A stretch of 64,000 bases of DNA from CAVYUC01 sp963783085 (GTDB taxonomy: Bacteria > Bacteroidota > Bacteroidia > Bacteroidales > Prolixibacteraceae). Below, in pieces: positions 47,193 to 57,190 of this stretch. The position numbers were made by a program, and so were the translations under genes. Position 1 is the stretch's first letter, and each line of letters starts with the position of its first letter. The DNA is taken from positions 682,001-746,000 of the forward strand of contig CAWAMJ010000002.1 in the NCBI GenBank assembly GCA_963783085.1, in the 5' to 3' direction. Below the pieces are notes generated by a model. It did not search any database and was not told the origin of the DNA. It saw only the letters and a program-made list of their open reading frames with translations.

Positions 47193-48938
47193 TTATTTAT
47201 AAGCAGGGTCTTGTTCCAATACATCCTGAAGGTCGAGCTGGCTCTCCGGTAACGGCCAGTAATCGTCTTCTTCAGGATTAAATACGGCGCCTGTTAAGAA
47301 GGTCCTGAACTTGACATCCTGGGCAATATACGCATTCAGTACATCGCCGATAATCCCCCATCGCCTTAAGTCGAAGAATCGCATTCCCTCGGTTGCAAAT
47401 TCAAGCCTTTCTTCCAATCTTACAGCCTTTCGGGCTTCTTCCTGCGATGCAAAAGCCGGATAAGGTTCAATTTTATAATTTGCAGCCGGCTGGGTCCAAT
47501 CTACAACAACCGGGCTACCGTCAAACACCGTTGTAGAAACTTTTCCCATAACCACATCACTTCCTTTCGCACGATTTCGTACCATATTTACAAGCTCGAG
47601 TGCATAATCCAGTTCATTATCTTCAACTGCAATCTCCGCTCTCCACAAGAGCACATGGGCCAATCTATAAGCCCGGAAGTTCTTTCCGTTGTCAAAACCT
47701 CTTCCATAAGCATTTAAACTTTGGTTTTCAGCTTTTTGCATGAATTTTTTAGTCATGTATGGACCACCGTTGTCCTGCTGTCTTATCCACGATGCACCTT
47801 CACAGATTCCCCAGCCAAGGAAATCAATTCCACGACGGGAAATGGTCCAGTCAACACGCGGATCAAGCGGGCGGTTTGTTGGTGTAAATGCCACGTTGCT
47901 TGCAATACCCATATCATTTTCCAGGGGATTACGATCTGCGACATCCAAAACCGGCACCCCCTCGTCGGTTACCTGGAATGCCTCAAACAGGTTTTGAGAA
48001 GGCTGATAAAATCCCCATCCCAAACCTGCTGGTCCGGACTGATGCATGGTAGGGCCGGCTAACACAAGAGAGGATTGGTTGCTGCCGCTTGTAGCTGCCT
48101 GAATCTCAAAAATTGATTCCTCGTTGTTTTCGGTAGTCATGTTATAATTATCGTAATAATTATCGACCAAACTAAATTCACCGCTGCTGATGATGGCATC
48201 CAGCAATGGTTTTGCAGCGCTCAACTCGTTTTGATACAAATGAGCGTGGGCTTTAACTGCCATTGCAGCATATTTGGTCGCCCGTCCTGCTTCTCCCAAC
48301 GGACTGGTTTCAGGTAAATTATCGATGGCGAACTGAAGGTCAGCTTCAATATCGTCCCAGCCTTCTGTATCATTCGGAACTTCTTCCGGCAGGGTTTCAC
48401 CCAACTCCACCTGTGTTTTTACATAGGGTATTTTCCAGAAAACCCGTGTTGCTTTAAAATGGAACCATGCACGCAGGAATTTTGCCTCGGCTTCAATTAC
48501 TTTGGCTCTTGAATCATCGATAGGATTATCACCTTCCTGTGTCGCCCATAAAAACTCGAGGGTTAAATTTGAGCGTGCAACCCCATCATAGCAATCCCGC
48601 CACCTTTCACTCATGTATGCATTGGATGGTAAAACTTCATATCGTTCAACCGCATTAAAATTATTCTGGTCGCCGGTTGATGTTCCTTTGTAACAATCAT
48701 CAGATGCGCCGCCACCGTAAGTCCAGTCGGTTCCCATCGCACCGCCAAATCTGCCAAATCCCTGCAAATCGCTATACGCCCCGATTAAGAGCGACTCAAC
48801 TCCTTCCGGTGATTCCATTACCGTTCCGGCTGCAGATCCCGGTGGCTCCTTAACAAGGTATTCATCACTGCATGAAAGCGTTGTTAATAAACTTCCTGTA
48901 AAGGCAGTAAATAATATAAAATTGAATATTTTCTTCAT
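47193..48938 (-). CDS. SusD/RagB-family glycan-binding lipoprotein 3 (intact)
   Basis: A 581-residue SusD-like protein with a lipobox (SLLTTLSCSDEYLVKEP, Cys23). AEAKFLRAWFHFKATRVFWK, AKPLLDAIISSGEFSLVDNY and RLEERLEFATEGMRFFDLRR are family hallmarks, with TPR-like helices between them. It binds a glycan at the cell surface and caps the partner SusC encoded 35 bases upstream. It is the last gene of this minus-strand run and is one of the long genes without a frame break. Confidence 0.96.
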   Translation of the reverse strand: MKKIFNFILFTAFTGSLLTTLSCSDEYLVKEPPGSAAGTVMESPEGVESLLIGAYSDLQGFGRFGGAMGTDWTYGGGASDDCYKGTSTGDQNNFNAVERYEVLPSNAYMSERWRDCYDGVARSNLTLEFLWATQEGDNPIDDSRAKVIEAEAKFLRAWFHFKATRVFWKIPYVKTQVELGETLPEEVPNDTEGWDDIEADLQFAIDNLPETSPLGEAGRATKYAAMAVKAHAHLYQNELSAAKPLLDAIISSGEFSLVDNYYDNYNMTTENNEESIFEIQAATSGSNQSSLVLAGPTMHQSGPAGLGWGFYQPSQNLFEAFQVTDEGVPVLDVADRNPLENDMGIASNVAFTPTNRPLDPRVDWTISRRGIDFLGWGICEGASWIRQQDNGGPYMTKKFMQKAENQSLNAYGRGFDNGKNFRAYRLAHVLLWRAEIAVEDNELDYALELVNMVRNRAKGSDVVMGKVSTTVFDGSPVVVDWTQPAANYKIEPYPAFASQEEARKAVRLEERLEFATEGMRFFDLRRWGIIGDVLNAYIAQDVKFRTFLTGAVFNPEEDDYWPLPESQLDLQDVLEQDPAYK

Positions 48939-48973
48939 TGTTATATTTTTTTAATTTTTTATGAATATTTAAA

Positions 48974-51900
48974 CTAAAGCCCAATGTTTACACCAAAAAT
49001 GATTTGTCTTGGAGTTGGCCATGCACCTGAATCTATTCCTAAATTACTTCCCCCACTGTTCACTTCAGGATCCAGTCCTGAATACTTGGTGATGGTAAAT
49101 AGATTGGAAACCTGTCCGTAAACCTGCAGATTTCTGAATTTATTTCCCAAAAGTCTGCCAATATCATAACCTAATTTAAGATCTTCCATTCTCAAATAGG
49201 AAGCATCCTCAATAAATGCTGTTGATGGTTGCTGGCTGTCGATATCGTTACCTTCTGCTTTTGGCAGTTTGGCTTTTGAATTATCGCTAAGGTACGGACT
49301 ACCCCATGAATTATACAACCTGTCGTAGCTCCTTCCACCCTGAAACTGATTAAAATCGATGAAACGTCTTACATAATTTACCATTTCATTTCCGTAACTT
49401 GAATACATACGGGCCACCAGGTTAAATCCTTTATAACTTACGTTAAAATTTAATCCTGCTGTAAAATCCGGATGTGGAGAACCAATGTAAGTTCTGTCTT
49501 CGGAATTGATAACATCATCGTTGTTTACATCTTTGTATTTATAATGACCGGGTTCGTTGTATGTTCCATCCGCGCCAAAAGCATTTGGCCATGCATCGGC
49601 TTCAGCCTGTGTCTGGAAAATCCCTTCAACTACATACCCGTAAAATTCCGGGAAAGAAGTACCGATTTCACTTCTGGTATAGGTCATTTCGCGATAAGAT
49701 GAACCTGAAAGAAATTCGTCTTGATTATCAGATAGTTTTACGATTTCATTTTTATAATGTGACAAATCGAGACTTACATTGTATTTTAATTCACCCTGTA
49801 AGGCGCTGTTGGAGTATCCAACCAAAACATCGAAACCGCGGTTTCTCATTTCGCCAACATTGACTGATGGTGCAGAAGCCCTGCCTAAAACCATTGGAAT
49901 TTGCTTTGGATAGAGCATGTCGCTTGTTACACGCTGCCATACGTCCAGGGAAAGGGTCAGGTTATTCTTAATAGCTGCATCAATACCAATGTTTGTTGTT
50001 TTTGTCGTCTCCCATTTTACATTCGGGTTTCCAAAGGTTGACTGGTAAAAACCAGTGGCGCCAGTGGTTGCATTTGCACCGTTTATCGGATAGAAAGAAT
50101 CGTTATAGTTAATGGCGAAGTTGGTATAGCTGTTATAGTTACCAATCCGGTCGTTACCGGTTGTACCGTAACCGGCGCGTATTTTCAGATCATCCAGCCA
50201 ACTTGATGTTGACGCCATAAAACTTTCTTTTGAAATTCTCCATGCTGCAGAAAAGGCCGGAAAAATACCATATGCATTTGTTTTACCAAACCTCGATGAA
50301 CCATCGCGCCGGACAACAGCTTCCAACATATATTTGTCCTGATAATTATAATTCAAACGTCCAAACATTGAAAATAACGACCATGAATTCATGTTTCCAT
50401 CATTATTGATACTTTGTAATCCGGTGGCTAATTGCATGTAGTTCAAATCTTTTGAGAAAAATTCTGAACGGGATGCGTTTATATAGTTGTAGGAATAATC
50501 GATAGCTTCAGTACCGAGCAAAACTGTTAAATCATGTGCGTCAGCTATTAATTTTGAATAAGAAAGCGTGTTCGTCCAGTTGTATTGAAAACCAAAACTT
50601 GCTTCTTCTTCTAACGACGCGTACTTGCCTCTTTCAGCATGCGCTTTTTCAACAAAATTAGGGTTTCTGTAATGGCGGGCAGTATAATTTACCCCAAGCA
50701 GACTTTGTAACGTTAATCCGGCTAATGGTTTCAATTTAATATAAACATTTCCACTCACGTTCATCCGTTTTGTTTTGTCGTCTTTGTTGGAATCCAACAG
50801 GAAAATTGGATTTTGAGAATTTCCGGTGCCTTCTGCCCTGGTTCCTGCATAATTTCCCATAACATCGTAAACAGGAACGATTGGCGGCATACGATAGGCC
50901 CAGGAAACAATGGAAGATTCTGAGTTATTTCCCTGATGGCCATAGTCCTGACTGTAAGTAACCCCCAATCTTTCTCCTATTTCCACCCACTCAACCGGAG
51001 TGGTAGTGATATTGGACCGAAGATTATACCGATCATAACCGGTCCACTTAAGAATACCTTCTTCAAGCAAATAACCCATCTGGAAAGCATAAGAAGTGGA
51101 CTCGCTGCCACCATTTAAATCAATGTTGTATTCCTGGTATTTTGCTGCGCGGTCAGCTTCCTGTAACCATCTGGTTCCTTCCGGATTCGATTTCATGATT
51201 AAATAGGTATCCGTACCATCTTCATGAATCATTTTATCGTCGTAAAGGCTCAAATCAACATTTGTAGCCCTGGCCGGGCGAATGTATTCAGGAATGTCTG
51301 GAGTTGCACCATTACCGTATAAGGGATGACTTGGAGTAATACCATCGTTTGCTGCCTGTAACCAAAGCATTTCACCATATTCCCGGGTATTTAACAAATC
51401 ATAGTAATTCGTATTCCTGGTAACACCATTTTTAACATTCACATTTACCTGGGCTTTTTGGTTTCTATGCCCCGCTTTTGTAGTTACCAGAATTACGCCG
51501 TTTGCCGCACGCGCACCATAAATAGCTTGTGCTGCCGCATCTTTCAAAATCGTAATTGACTCTATGTTATTCGGGGTAACACTTCCACCCGGAACGCCGT
51601 CAACCACCCAAAGCGGATTGTTATCATTGATGGTACCAAGACCACGAACGCGAATTGTTGCACCTTCGCCGGGCGTATTTGATTCCAGAACGGTTACACC
51701 CGGAACAGCCCTTAAAGCTTCTGATGCATCCACCACCGACATTTCTTCAATATCGCTTGCCTTGACTGTAGAAACGGCCCCCGTTACTTCACCCGCTTTC
51801 CGGGTGGCATAACCAATGGCAACTACTTCTTCCAGGCCAATAACATCGGGCTGCATGGTAATATTGATGGTTGTTTGATTACCGATTTCAACTTCCTGAC

Positions 51901-52156
51901 TTACCATACCAATGTATGAAAATACAAGCGTAGTAGCATCGGCCGGAACAATTAAATCATAAGTACCATCCGCTCCTGAAACAGTACCTATAGTTGTAGA
52001 TTTTACTACAACTGTAGCACCAGGCACAGGCGCACCATCAGGATCTGTAATTTTCCCCGAGATTTGCCTCTGTTGTGCTGAAGAATCGATTGTAAATGCC
52101 ATAATTATGGCAATTAACAAAAAGGTTAAGACACCTTCAAAACATTTTCTTTTCAT
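48974..52156 (-). CDS. SusC/RagA TonB-dependent transporter 3 (intact)
   Basis: 1060 residues. Signal peptide at 1-28, carboxypeptidase-regulatory-like domain at about 30-110 (SGKITDPDGAPVPGATVVVK), TonB-linked plug start VVAIGYATRKAGEVTGAVST, SITILKDAAAQAIYGARAAN, then a large barrel with FIEDASYLRMEDLKLGYDIG near the end and RQIIFGVNIGL as the terminal strand. It imports oligosaccharides with the energy of TonB. No STN domain, so regulation is not through FecR. The context (GH88, KduI, KduD) suggests unsaturated-uronate oligosaccharides as cargo. Confidence 0.96.
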   Translation of the reverse strand: MKRKCFEGVLTFLLIAIIMAFTIDSSAQQRQISGKITDPDGAPVPGATVVVKSTTIGTVSGADGTYDLIVPADATTLVFSYIGMVSQEVEIGNQTTINITMQPDVIGLEEVVAIGYATRKAGEVTGAVSTVKASDIEEMSVVDASEALRAVPGVTVLESNTPGEGATIRVRGLGTINDNNPLWVVDGVPGGSVTPNNIESITILKDAAAQAIYGARAANGVILVTTKAGHRNQKAQVNVNVKNGVTRNTNYYDLLNTREYGEMLWLQAANDGITPSHPLYGNGATPDIPEYIRPARATNVDLSLYDDKMIHEDGTDTYLIMKSNPEGTRWLQEADRAAKYQEYNIDLNGGSESTSYAFQMGYLLEEGILKWTGYDRYNLRSNITTTPVEWVEIGERLGVTYSQDYGHQGNNSESSIVSWAYRMPPIVPVYDVMGNYAGTRAEGTGNSQNPIFLLDSNKDDKTKRMNVSGNVYIKLKPLAGLTLQSLLGVNYTARHYRNPNFVEKAHAERGKYASLEEEASFGFQYNWTNTLSYSKLIADAHDLTVLLGTEAIDYSYNYINASRSEFFSKDLNYMQLATGLQSINNDGNMNSWSLFSMFGRLNYNYQDKYMLEAVVRRDGSSRFGKTNAYGIFPAFSAAWRISKESFMASTSSWLDDLKIRAGYGTTGNDRIGNYNSYTNFAINYNDSFYPINGANATTGATGFYQSTFGNPNVKWETTKTTNIGIDAAIKNNLTLSLDVWQRVTSDMLYPKQIPMVLGRASAPSVNVGEMRNRGFDVLVGYSNSALQGELKYNVSLDLSHYKNEIVKLSDNQDEFLSGSSYREMTYTRSEIGTSFPEFYGYVVEGIFQTQAEADAWPNAFGADGTYNEPGHYKYKDVNNDDVINSEDRTYIGSPHPDFTAGLNFNVSYKGFNLVARMYSSYGNEMVNYVRRFIDFNQFQGGRSYDRLYNSWGSPYLSDNSKAKLPKAEGNDIDSQQPSTAFIEDASYLRMEDLKLGYDIGRLLGNKFRNLQVYGQVSNLFTITKYSGLDPEVNSGGSNLGIDSGAWPTPRQIIFGVNIGL

Positions 52157-52435
52157 AGATTTTTTCGTTTTATTAATAAAATTAAATTGGTTGGATTAGA
52201 AAAAGGAATTCCAATTCCTTTACTCTAAAAATAAGAATTCTGCAAAAAGCATTTTATACGATTTAGTTAGAAATTAAGAATAAACAGCAGTTACGTTGCT
52301 CCTGTGAGGATCGCATCCGACGTATTAATAATCTGAACTTAAGTTAAGATTATTTGCTGTCAAACTATAATTTGTTTGTCTTTCCAATGTAAATTGATTT
52401 ACTCTTTTCAGAGTCTTTGGGGAATTTTCAAATTA

Positions 52436-52469
52436 GGTCATAAGCAAGAAGTTTAATTTAGTTAGTTAA
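52436..52469 (-). promoter_or_regulatory. Shared element upstream of susC 3
   Basis: GGTCATAAGCAAGAAG followed by TTTAATTTAGTTAGTTA matches 42251-42283 upstream of susC 2. It is about 280-310 bases from the start codon here but only 75-107 there. The function is unknown; a regulator site or a promoter are the simplest options. Confidence 0.45.
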
Positions 52470-52610
52470 TATTTTCAACCAAATCTAAACATTTTTTCGA
52501 TAAGATGAAAAATCTACCTTTGGAAATGCTATTTAGAATGTCAAAAAAAATGCAACGATTTAGCCCTACCGTAAGATAAGCAGCAGGAAAACAATGGATA
52601 ATAAAGTAAG

Positions 52611-52748
52611 AGTCTGCTCCGAAAAGTCTGAGTTCATTGATTTTCAACTTCTTTACCCCTGATCCATGGGGTAACTTACTGAAAATCAATGAACTCTTCA
52701 AAGTCCCCTTGAGTGGATTTAGGGGTTTTCGACTTTTCGGAGTGGACT
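52611..52748. mobile_element. MITE-like nested inverted repeat
   Basis: Outer arms 52611-52628 and 52731-52748 are complementary over 16 of 18 bases (CTCCGAAAAGTC and GACTTTTCGGAG are exact). Inner arms 52630-52646 and 52680-52696 (GAGTTCATTGATTTTCA and its exact complement) and a TTACCCC/GGGGTAA pair at the centre complete a three-level hairpin of 138 bp with no gene. A small non-autonomous transposon is the simplest reading; no target-site duplication was evident. Confidence 0.6.
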
Positions 52749-52844
52749 TAAGTAATGTATTTAAAGGATAATAAAATCACCCGCCGGTTGGCGGGTGGAT
52801 AAACTATAACCCTCCCGACAAATCGGGATGGAAACAAAATAACA

Positions 52845-52870
52845 GGAAAAAAGAATCCGAACCGGATTCT
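52845..52870 (-). terminator. Terminator after the DUF4861 gene
   Basis: On the minus strand AGAATCCG-GTT-CGGATTCT (52870-52852) is an 8-bp perfect stem running into TTTTTT. It follows the gene ending at 52936 and separates it from the susCD pair downstream. Confidence 0.85.
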
Positions 52871-52935
52871 ATGGTTTTTAAAATCTTACAGATATTTTAC
52901 AGTTATCTGATTCAAAGGATTATTTTAAAGGCTGC

Positions 52936-54207
52936 TTAATTTATAACAATCTCATTTGATAATTTGGTCATTTGATCACGAAGGTATTCTTTAAATCCTT
53001 CTTCCGTTTTCCACTGATCTTTTTCCAAACCCCAAACGGCAAAGAAGTAATGGCGGGCGGGTTGGCCGCTGTTACACTTTTGGCCGATGTAGTAGGTTTC
53101 TGAAATAATGTTGCTGAAGCTTTTTTCAACCACCGTTTTATAACCGAGCTTGTAAAAGTTAATGTCGCTTGCGCGTCCGATTTTGCCGGCAGAAGCCAAA
53201 GGAACAATAACAGCCATGCCCAATTCATCGTTGTTCAATGATTGTACATCATGAGTTCCGATACATTGAAAATCAGCGGCTTTAAACTGAAATGGTTCCC
53301 GTTTTAACTGGGTGGTCACAATTCCGGTTACAATTTGCGATCCCTCGGGACAACCAACCACTGTTACGTCAGATTGAAACCAGTATTTTCCCGGATATAC
53401 AGAAATTCGCTCAACAGCTTGTAAATCATCGTTATCTACATGCCATCCTTTGTATCTTAATTCAAAAACCGACCGCACCGGTCCTTCCACAATTTTCTTG
53501 TATTCATACACATCGGTTGAGCCGAGCCGGTAGAGCGAATCGTTTTTCAGCAGCGCCAGACCACCTGAACCGAGCGAGCTTCCGCAATGCAGGATATCCA
53601 TTCCCCAATCCGAAAGGTCGTGATAACTGCCCATTTCAGGCGTCTGAATTTTATCGAGGATTAACCCGGGTTTCAATTTTCCAAAAAGGTCTTTTACATT
53701 CCGACAATCAAAATAAACGCGAAAAGCCATTTTGTCGTTTTCCCAGCTCACGCTTTCGGCCTGAGCAATAATTTCAAAACCATCGTTGCACGGCAAAGCG
53801 CGGTATTCATCCACTTCCTTAAAAGATCCGTCGTCCTGAACAATACCCAGCCGCAGGTTTGTTCGCTTTTCAAACTGCGGGTAATTATCTTCGGAAACGA
53901 AACTAACGTTGATTTTCTTTGTTTCTCCGCCTTTGAAATCCAAATCCAGCGCCACCTCGTCCCAGCTTCCGTCGCCGTCGAGATCGTCGGCCTGGCTCGA
54001 AACCACATTTCCGTCTTCCAGCTTAAAAACAGGCAGCAAACCTTCATGTAAATCTACTTTTTGTGCCAGCTCATCTTTGGTAATAACCAATATCTCGTCG
54101 GTACGTTCGGCATCTGAAGGATTGGTTACTGAAAAAACCGCCTCTTTTTCGCAGGAAAATAAAAAGGCAGCCGCAACAAACAATAATATATACTTTATAT
54201 TTTTCAT
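52936..54207 (-). CDS. DUF4861-family lipoprotein
   Basis: A 423-residue lipoprotein (LFVAAAFLFSCEKEAVFSV, Cys19). VTNPSDAERTDEILVITKDE, SQADDLDGDGSWDEVALDLD and YHDLSDWGMDILHCGSSLGS are typical of DUF4861, found in Bacteroidota and others next to pectin- and uronate-degrading genes. The fold is mostly beta, and a role as a glycan-active enzyme is suspected but I know of no proof. It follows kduD by 19 bases. Confidence 0.82.
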   Translation of the reverse strand: MKNIKYILLFVAAAFLFSCEKEAVFSVTNPSDAERTDEILVITKDELAQKVDLHEGLLPVFKLEDGNVVSSQADDLDGDGSWDEVALDLDFKGGETKKINVSFVSEDNYPQFEKRTNLRLGIVQDDGSFKEVDEYRALPCNDGFEIIAQAESVSWENDKMAFRVYFDCRNVKDLFGKLKPGLILDKIQTPEMGSYHDLSDWGMDILHCGSSLGSGGLALLKNDSLYRLGSTDVYEYKKIVEGPVRSVFELRYKGWHVDNDDLQAVERISVYPGKYWFQSDVTVVGCPEGSQIVTGIVTTQLKREPFQFKAADFQCIGTHDVQSLNNDELGMAVIVPLASAGKIGRASDINFYKLGYKTVVEKSFSNIISETYYIGQKCNSGQPARHYFFAVWGLEKDQWKTEEGFKEYLRDQMTKLSNEIVIN

Positions 54208-54226
54208 TGGTTTATAAATTATTTCG

Positions 54227-55027
54227 TTATTCCGGAATATCGTTTTCGCCTTTTACATAACCGAAGTTAGCCAGGATTCCGCCATCTACGTATAGTACGT
54301 GGCCATTGACGAAGTTACTTGCCTGCGAAGCTAAAAACAGGGCAGCGTGGCCAACATCGTCGGGTTCTCCCCACCTGCCTGCAGGAGTGCGGGTCATTAC
54401 CAAATCGTTAAACGGATGATTTCCTTCGCGGATTGGAGCCGTTTGTTCCGTGGCAATATAACCCGGCCCGATTCCATTAATTTGAACGTTGTATTTTGCC
54501 CATTCGCAGGTCATGTTTGCCGTTAGCAGCTTCAAACCACCTTTGGCAGATGCATACGCTGAAACTGAATTCCGGCCGTAAACACTCATCATCGAGCACA
54601 TGTTAATTATTTTACCGCTGCGTTTTTTTATCATGTTCGGCACTACCCGCTTGCTTACAATTAACGGAGCTACCAAATCCACTTCAATTACCTGCCGGTA
54701 ATCCTTAACATCCATTTCGAGAATCGGGGTACGTTTAATTATCCCAGCGTTATTTACCAGAATATCTATTTCGCCCACTTCCGTTTCAATTTTGGAGATG
54801 CCCCGGTCAACATCTTCTTCGCTTGTTACGTCAAAGTTCAATGTATAAACATCAATTCCGTCAGCTTTATATTCTTTGATGCAGTTTTCCAGCTTGTCGT
54901 CGAAGATATCGTTCACACAAATGGTAGCGCCTGCTTTGCCAAGTATTTTTGCGATTGACATCCCGATTCCGTGTGTCCCGCCGGTAACCAACGCAACTTT
55001 TCCTGATAAATCAAATAATTCGTTCAT
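54227..55027 (-). CDS. kduD: SDR oxidoreductase, KduD/gluconate 5-dehydrogenase type
   Basis: A short-chain dehydrogenase. I choose ATG 55027 (MNELFDLSGKVALVTGG), giving 266 residues; a start at 55054 only adds lysine- and isoleucine-rich leader. TGGTHGIGMS binds the cofactor, NNAG is conserved, and the catalytic pair is YASAK, with the Ser in NMCSMMSVYG. VNGHVLYVDGG closes the fold. Beside kduI the expected reaction is reduction of 2,5-diketo-3-deoxygluconate to 2-keto-3-deoxygluconate. The symbol rests on context, since gluconate 5-dehydrogenases look the same. Confidence 0.82.
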   Translation of the reverse strand: MNELFDLSGKVALVTGGTHGIGMSIAKILGKAGATICVNDIFDDKLENCIKEYKADGIDVYTLNFDVTSEEDVDRGISKIETEVGEIDILVNNAGIIKRTPILEMDVKDYRQVIEVDLVAPLIVSKRVVPNMIKKRSGKIINMCSMMSVYGRNSVSAYASAKGGLKLLTANMTCEWAKYNVQINGIGPGYIATEQTAPIREGNHPFNDLVMTRTPAGRWGEPDDVGHAALFLASQASNFVNGHVLYVDGGILANFGYVKGENDIPE

Positions 55028-55063
55028 TTTAATCTTTATTTTATAAATTAACAAAATTCCTGT

Positions 55064-56308
55064 TTAATTATGAATGGCATGATCATTCGGAACGTTTTCA
55101 CCGTTCCATATTTTCACCTGTGTCCATTCGGCCGGCGCGCCGGTCCAGAAAGGATCTTCGGGAGAAAGGCCGAGCGCCAGCAAACCAACCGAACACAGGT
55201 ACAGGCTGCCCGTTGAAATGTAAGATTCGGCAATGTCGGGCTGGTGGCCGGCAAAGCCGATGGTCAGCCAGCCGTTTTCATCAAATGTCCCCGGCATTTC
55301 ATACATACGTTTTATTACTGCGGTAAGGGCAGAGCGTACTTGTGCCGGTGAAATTTCCCCTGGCAGATTATGCTGCAGCGCCATTTGCGACAAATGTTGG
55401 AAAGCGCCGAACCGGTATGGCAGCGACCGACCGATTGCCGGGAACGTCCCTTCGGGTGAGATTAACCTCTCCTGGATTTCTGCATAGCGTTTTGCCCGTT
55501 CCAAAACGATTTCAAAAGTTTGTTTGTACCGGTCGCTGTGTTTTATGGTTTCGCGCAGTACATCCGTCAGCATTGGCTGAATGACATAACTGTTGTAATA
55601 ATCCCAGTGAAATTGCGGCCCGTCGCCATACATTCCGTCGCCGACATACCACTCCATGTGTTTTTTTACGGCAAGGTCAACGCGCATTCCGTCCCACTGG
55701 TCGCCGGCAAATAACAGAAATACTTCAACCATAGCAGCGAACAACAACCAGTTATTGTACGGCGGGACAATCACCCGCGAGCTTTTCATTGCGGTCACCA
55801 GTTGCTTTTGGGTCTCCGTATCCAGTTGTTTCCATAAAACATTTGGCGCCCTTAAAATGGCATGTGCCAGAAAAGCGGCATCAACCAACGGCTGACCACC
55901 GGTTGTAAAGTTCATAAAATCGGGGGACTTTGGATCCACTGCCATTTTCATGCTTTTTTGTGCGAGTGCGATGAACTTCCCGCGCAGTTTGCCTTCCGGG
56001 GTTTTATCGGGGCCAAGTTCCAGCCATGCAGACATACCTGCCATTAACCGCCCGAATGCTTCCAGATAGGTTACTGTTCTGCGGTCGGTATTATGCCCCG
56101 GTTTACATTCCACCGGCATATTTTTTTTCAATTCGCCTTTGCTGAGAGCCTCCAGCAGAGGGGAGCCGATTTCCGTCATCACTTTTACCCAATATTCTCT
56201 GTCAGACGAACCAGGCATTTTTAATGATTCTGCCGCAACAGAGAATTTGCTTCCAAGAGGATATAATCCCAAAAGGGACATGTACTTAAACAGGGATCTT
56301 CGATCCAT
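55064..56308 (-). CDS. DUF2264-family exported protein
   Basis: A 414-residue protein with a Tat-like or signal sequence (MDRRSLFKYMSLLGLYPLGS). EAFGRLMAGMSAWLELGPDK, NFTTGGQPLVDAAFLAHAIL, YNNWLLFAAMVEVFLL and GDGPQFHWDYYNSYVIQPML match DUF2264, an alpha/alpha-toroid family that occurs in pectin and other uronate loci. A lyase or hydrolase activity is plausible from the fold but not established. It sits between KduI and KduD genes. Confidence 0.82.
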   Translation of the reverse strand: MDRRSLFKYMSLLGLYPLGSKFSVAAESLKMPGSSDREYWVKVMTEIGSPLLEALSKGELKKNMPVECKPGHNTDRRTVTYLEAFGRLMAGMSAWLELGPDKTPEGKLRGKFIALAQKSMKMAVDPKSPDFMNFTTGGQPLVDAAFLAHAILRAPNVLWKQLDTETQKQLVTAMKSSRVIVPPYNNWLLFAAMVEVFLLFAGDQWDGMRVDLAVKKHMEWYVGDGMYGDGPQFHWDYYNSYVIQPMLTDVLRETIKHSDRYKQTFEIVLERAKRYAEIQERLISPEGTFPAIGRSLPYRFGAFQHLSQMALQHNLPGEISPAQVRSALTAVIKRMYEMPGTFDENGWLTIGFAGHQPDIAESYISTGSLYLCSVGLLALGLSPEDPFWTGAPAEWTQVKIWNGENVPNDHAIHN

Positions 56309-56344
56309 AACAGGTTTAAAAATATTTGATATAAAAAGTTCGAG

Positions 56345-57187
56345 TTATCTTAAATCTTCCGGTTTAACCGCATCCATGTCGGTATAATCGAGGTTTTCTC
56401 CGGCCATTCCCCAGATAAAATTATAGTTGCTTGTTCCGGCTGCCGAATGGATTGACCAGGTGGGCGAAATAACCGCCTGTTCGTTGTGCATCCAAATGTG
56501 GCGGGTTTCATCGGGTTTTCCCATCAAATGACAAATGGCCTGATCTTCCGGTACATTGAAATAGAAATAAACTTCGTTGCGCCTGCTGTGCCGGTGCGGC
56601 GGCATGGTATTCCACACGCTTCCCGGTTTCAATTCGGTAAGCCCCATTTGCAACTGACATGTTTCCACAATGGTATTAATCAGCAATTGGTTTACATCTC
56701 TTTCGTTCGATGTTTCCAATGAGCCCAAATGAAGCACATTGGCATCGTTCATTGTAACATGTTTCACCGGACATTCCTTGTGTGCAGGCGCTGAATTGAT
56801 GTAAAAACGTGCAGGATTTTCAGCATTATCCGATTTGAATTCAATGTCCTTACTTCCTTTACCAATATAAAGCGCTTCCTTAAAATTCATTTTATATTCC
56901 GTTCCGTCAACTGTTATCAAACCCGGGGCGCCTACATTAATTACCCCCACTTCACGCCGGTCGCAGAAATTTTCCGCTTTCAACGGATCGATGGTTTCCA
57001 GTTTCAACGGCTTATCGAGCGGCACTGCGCCGCCAACAATAAACCTTTCGATAGAAGAATGGACCAAACGGATATTTCCGGGATCCATCACCTTTTCAAC
57101 TAAAAATTCTTTTCTGATTTTTTTGGTATCGTATGAAACAAAATCATCGGGATGGTAAGAATACCTTTCTTCGTAAATTGTTGCCAT
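56345..57187 (-). CDS. kduI: 5-dehydro-4-deoxy-D-glucuronate isomerase
   Basis: A 280-residue KduI, a cupin that isomerises 4-deoxy-5-ketouronate to 2,5-diketo-3-deoxygluconate. The zinc ligands known from E. coli KduI (His196, His198, Glu203, His245) are His198, His200, Glu205 and His247 here (PPHRHSRRNEVYFYF and TWSIHSAAG). Full length and intact. It acts after GH88 has released unsaturated uronic acid and before KduD, and all three genes lie on the same strand. Confidence 0.96.
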   Translation of the reverse strand: MATIYEERYSYHPDDFVSYDTKKIRKEFLVEKVMDPGNIRLVHSSIERFIVGGAVPLDKPLKLETIDPLKAENFCDRREVGVINVGAPGLITVDGTEYKMNFKEALYIGKGSKDIEFKSDNAENPARFYINSAPAHKECPVKHVTMNDANVLHLGSLETSNERDVNQLLINTIVETCQLQMGLTELKPGSVWNTMPPHRHSRRNEVYFYFNVPEDQAICHLMGKPDETRHIWMHNEQAVISPTWSIHSAAGTSNYNFIWGMAGENLDYTDMDAVKPEDLR

Positions 57188-57190
57188 AAT

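Larger units (their letters stand above)
52157..52935. other. Long intergenic region upstream of susC 3
   Basis: About 780 bases between DUF4861 and susC 3 on the same strand. From right to left it holds the DUF4861 terminator at 52845-52870, hairpin CACCCGCC-GGTT-GGCGGGTG near 52780, the MITE-like element at 52611-52748 and the shared element at 52436-52469. The remainder is AT-rich. The length suggests susCD 3 has its own promoter rather than read-through from DUF4861. Confidence 0.6.
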
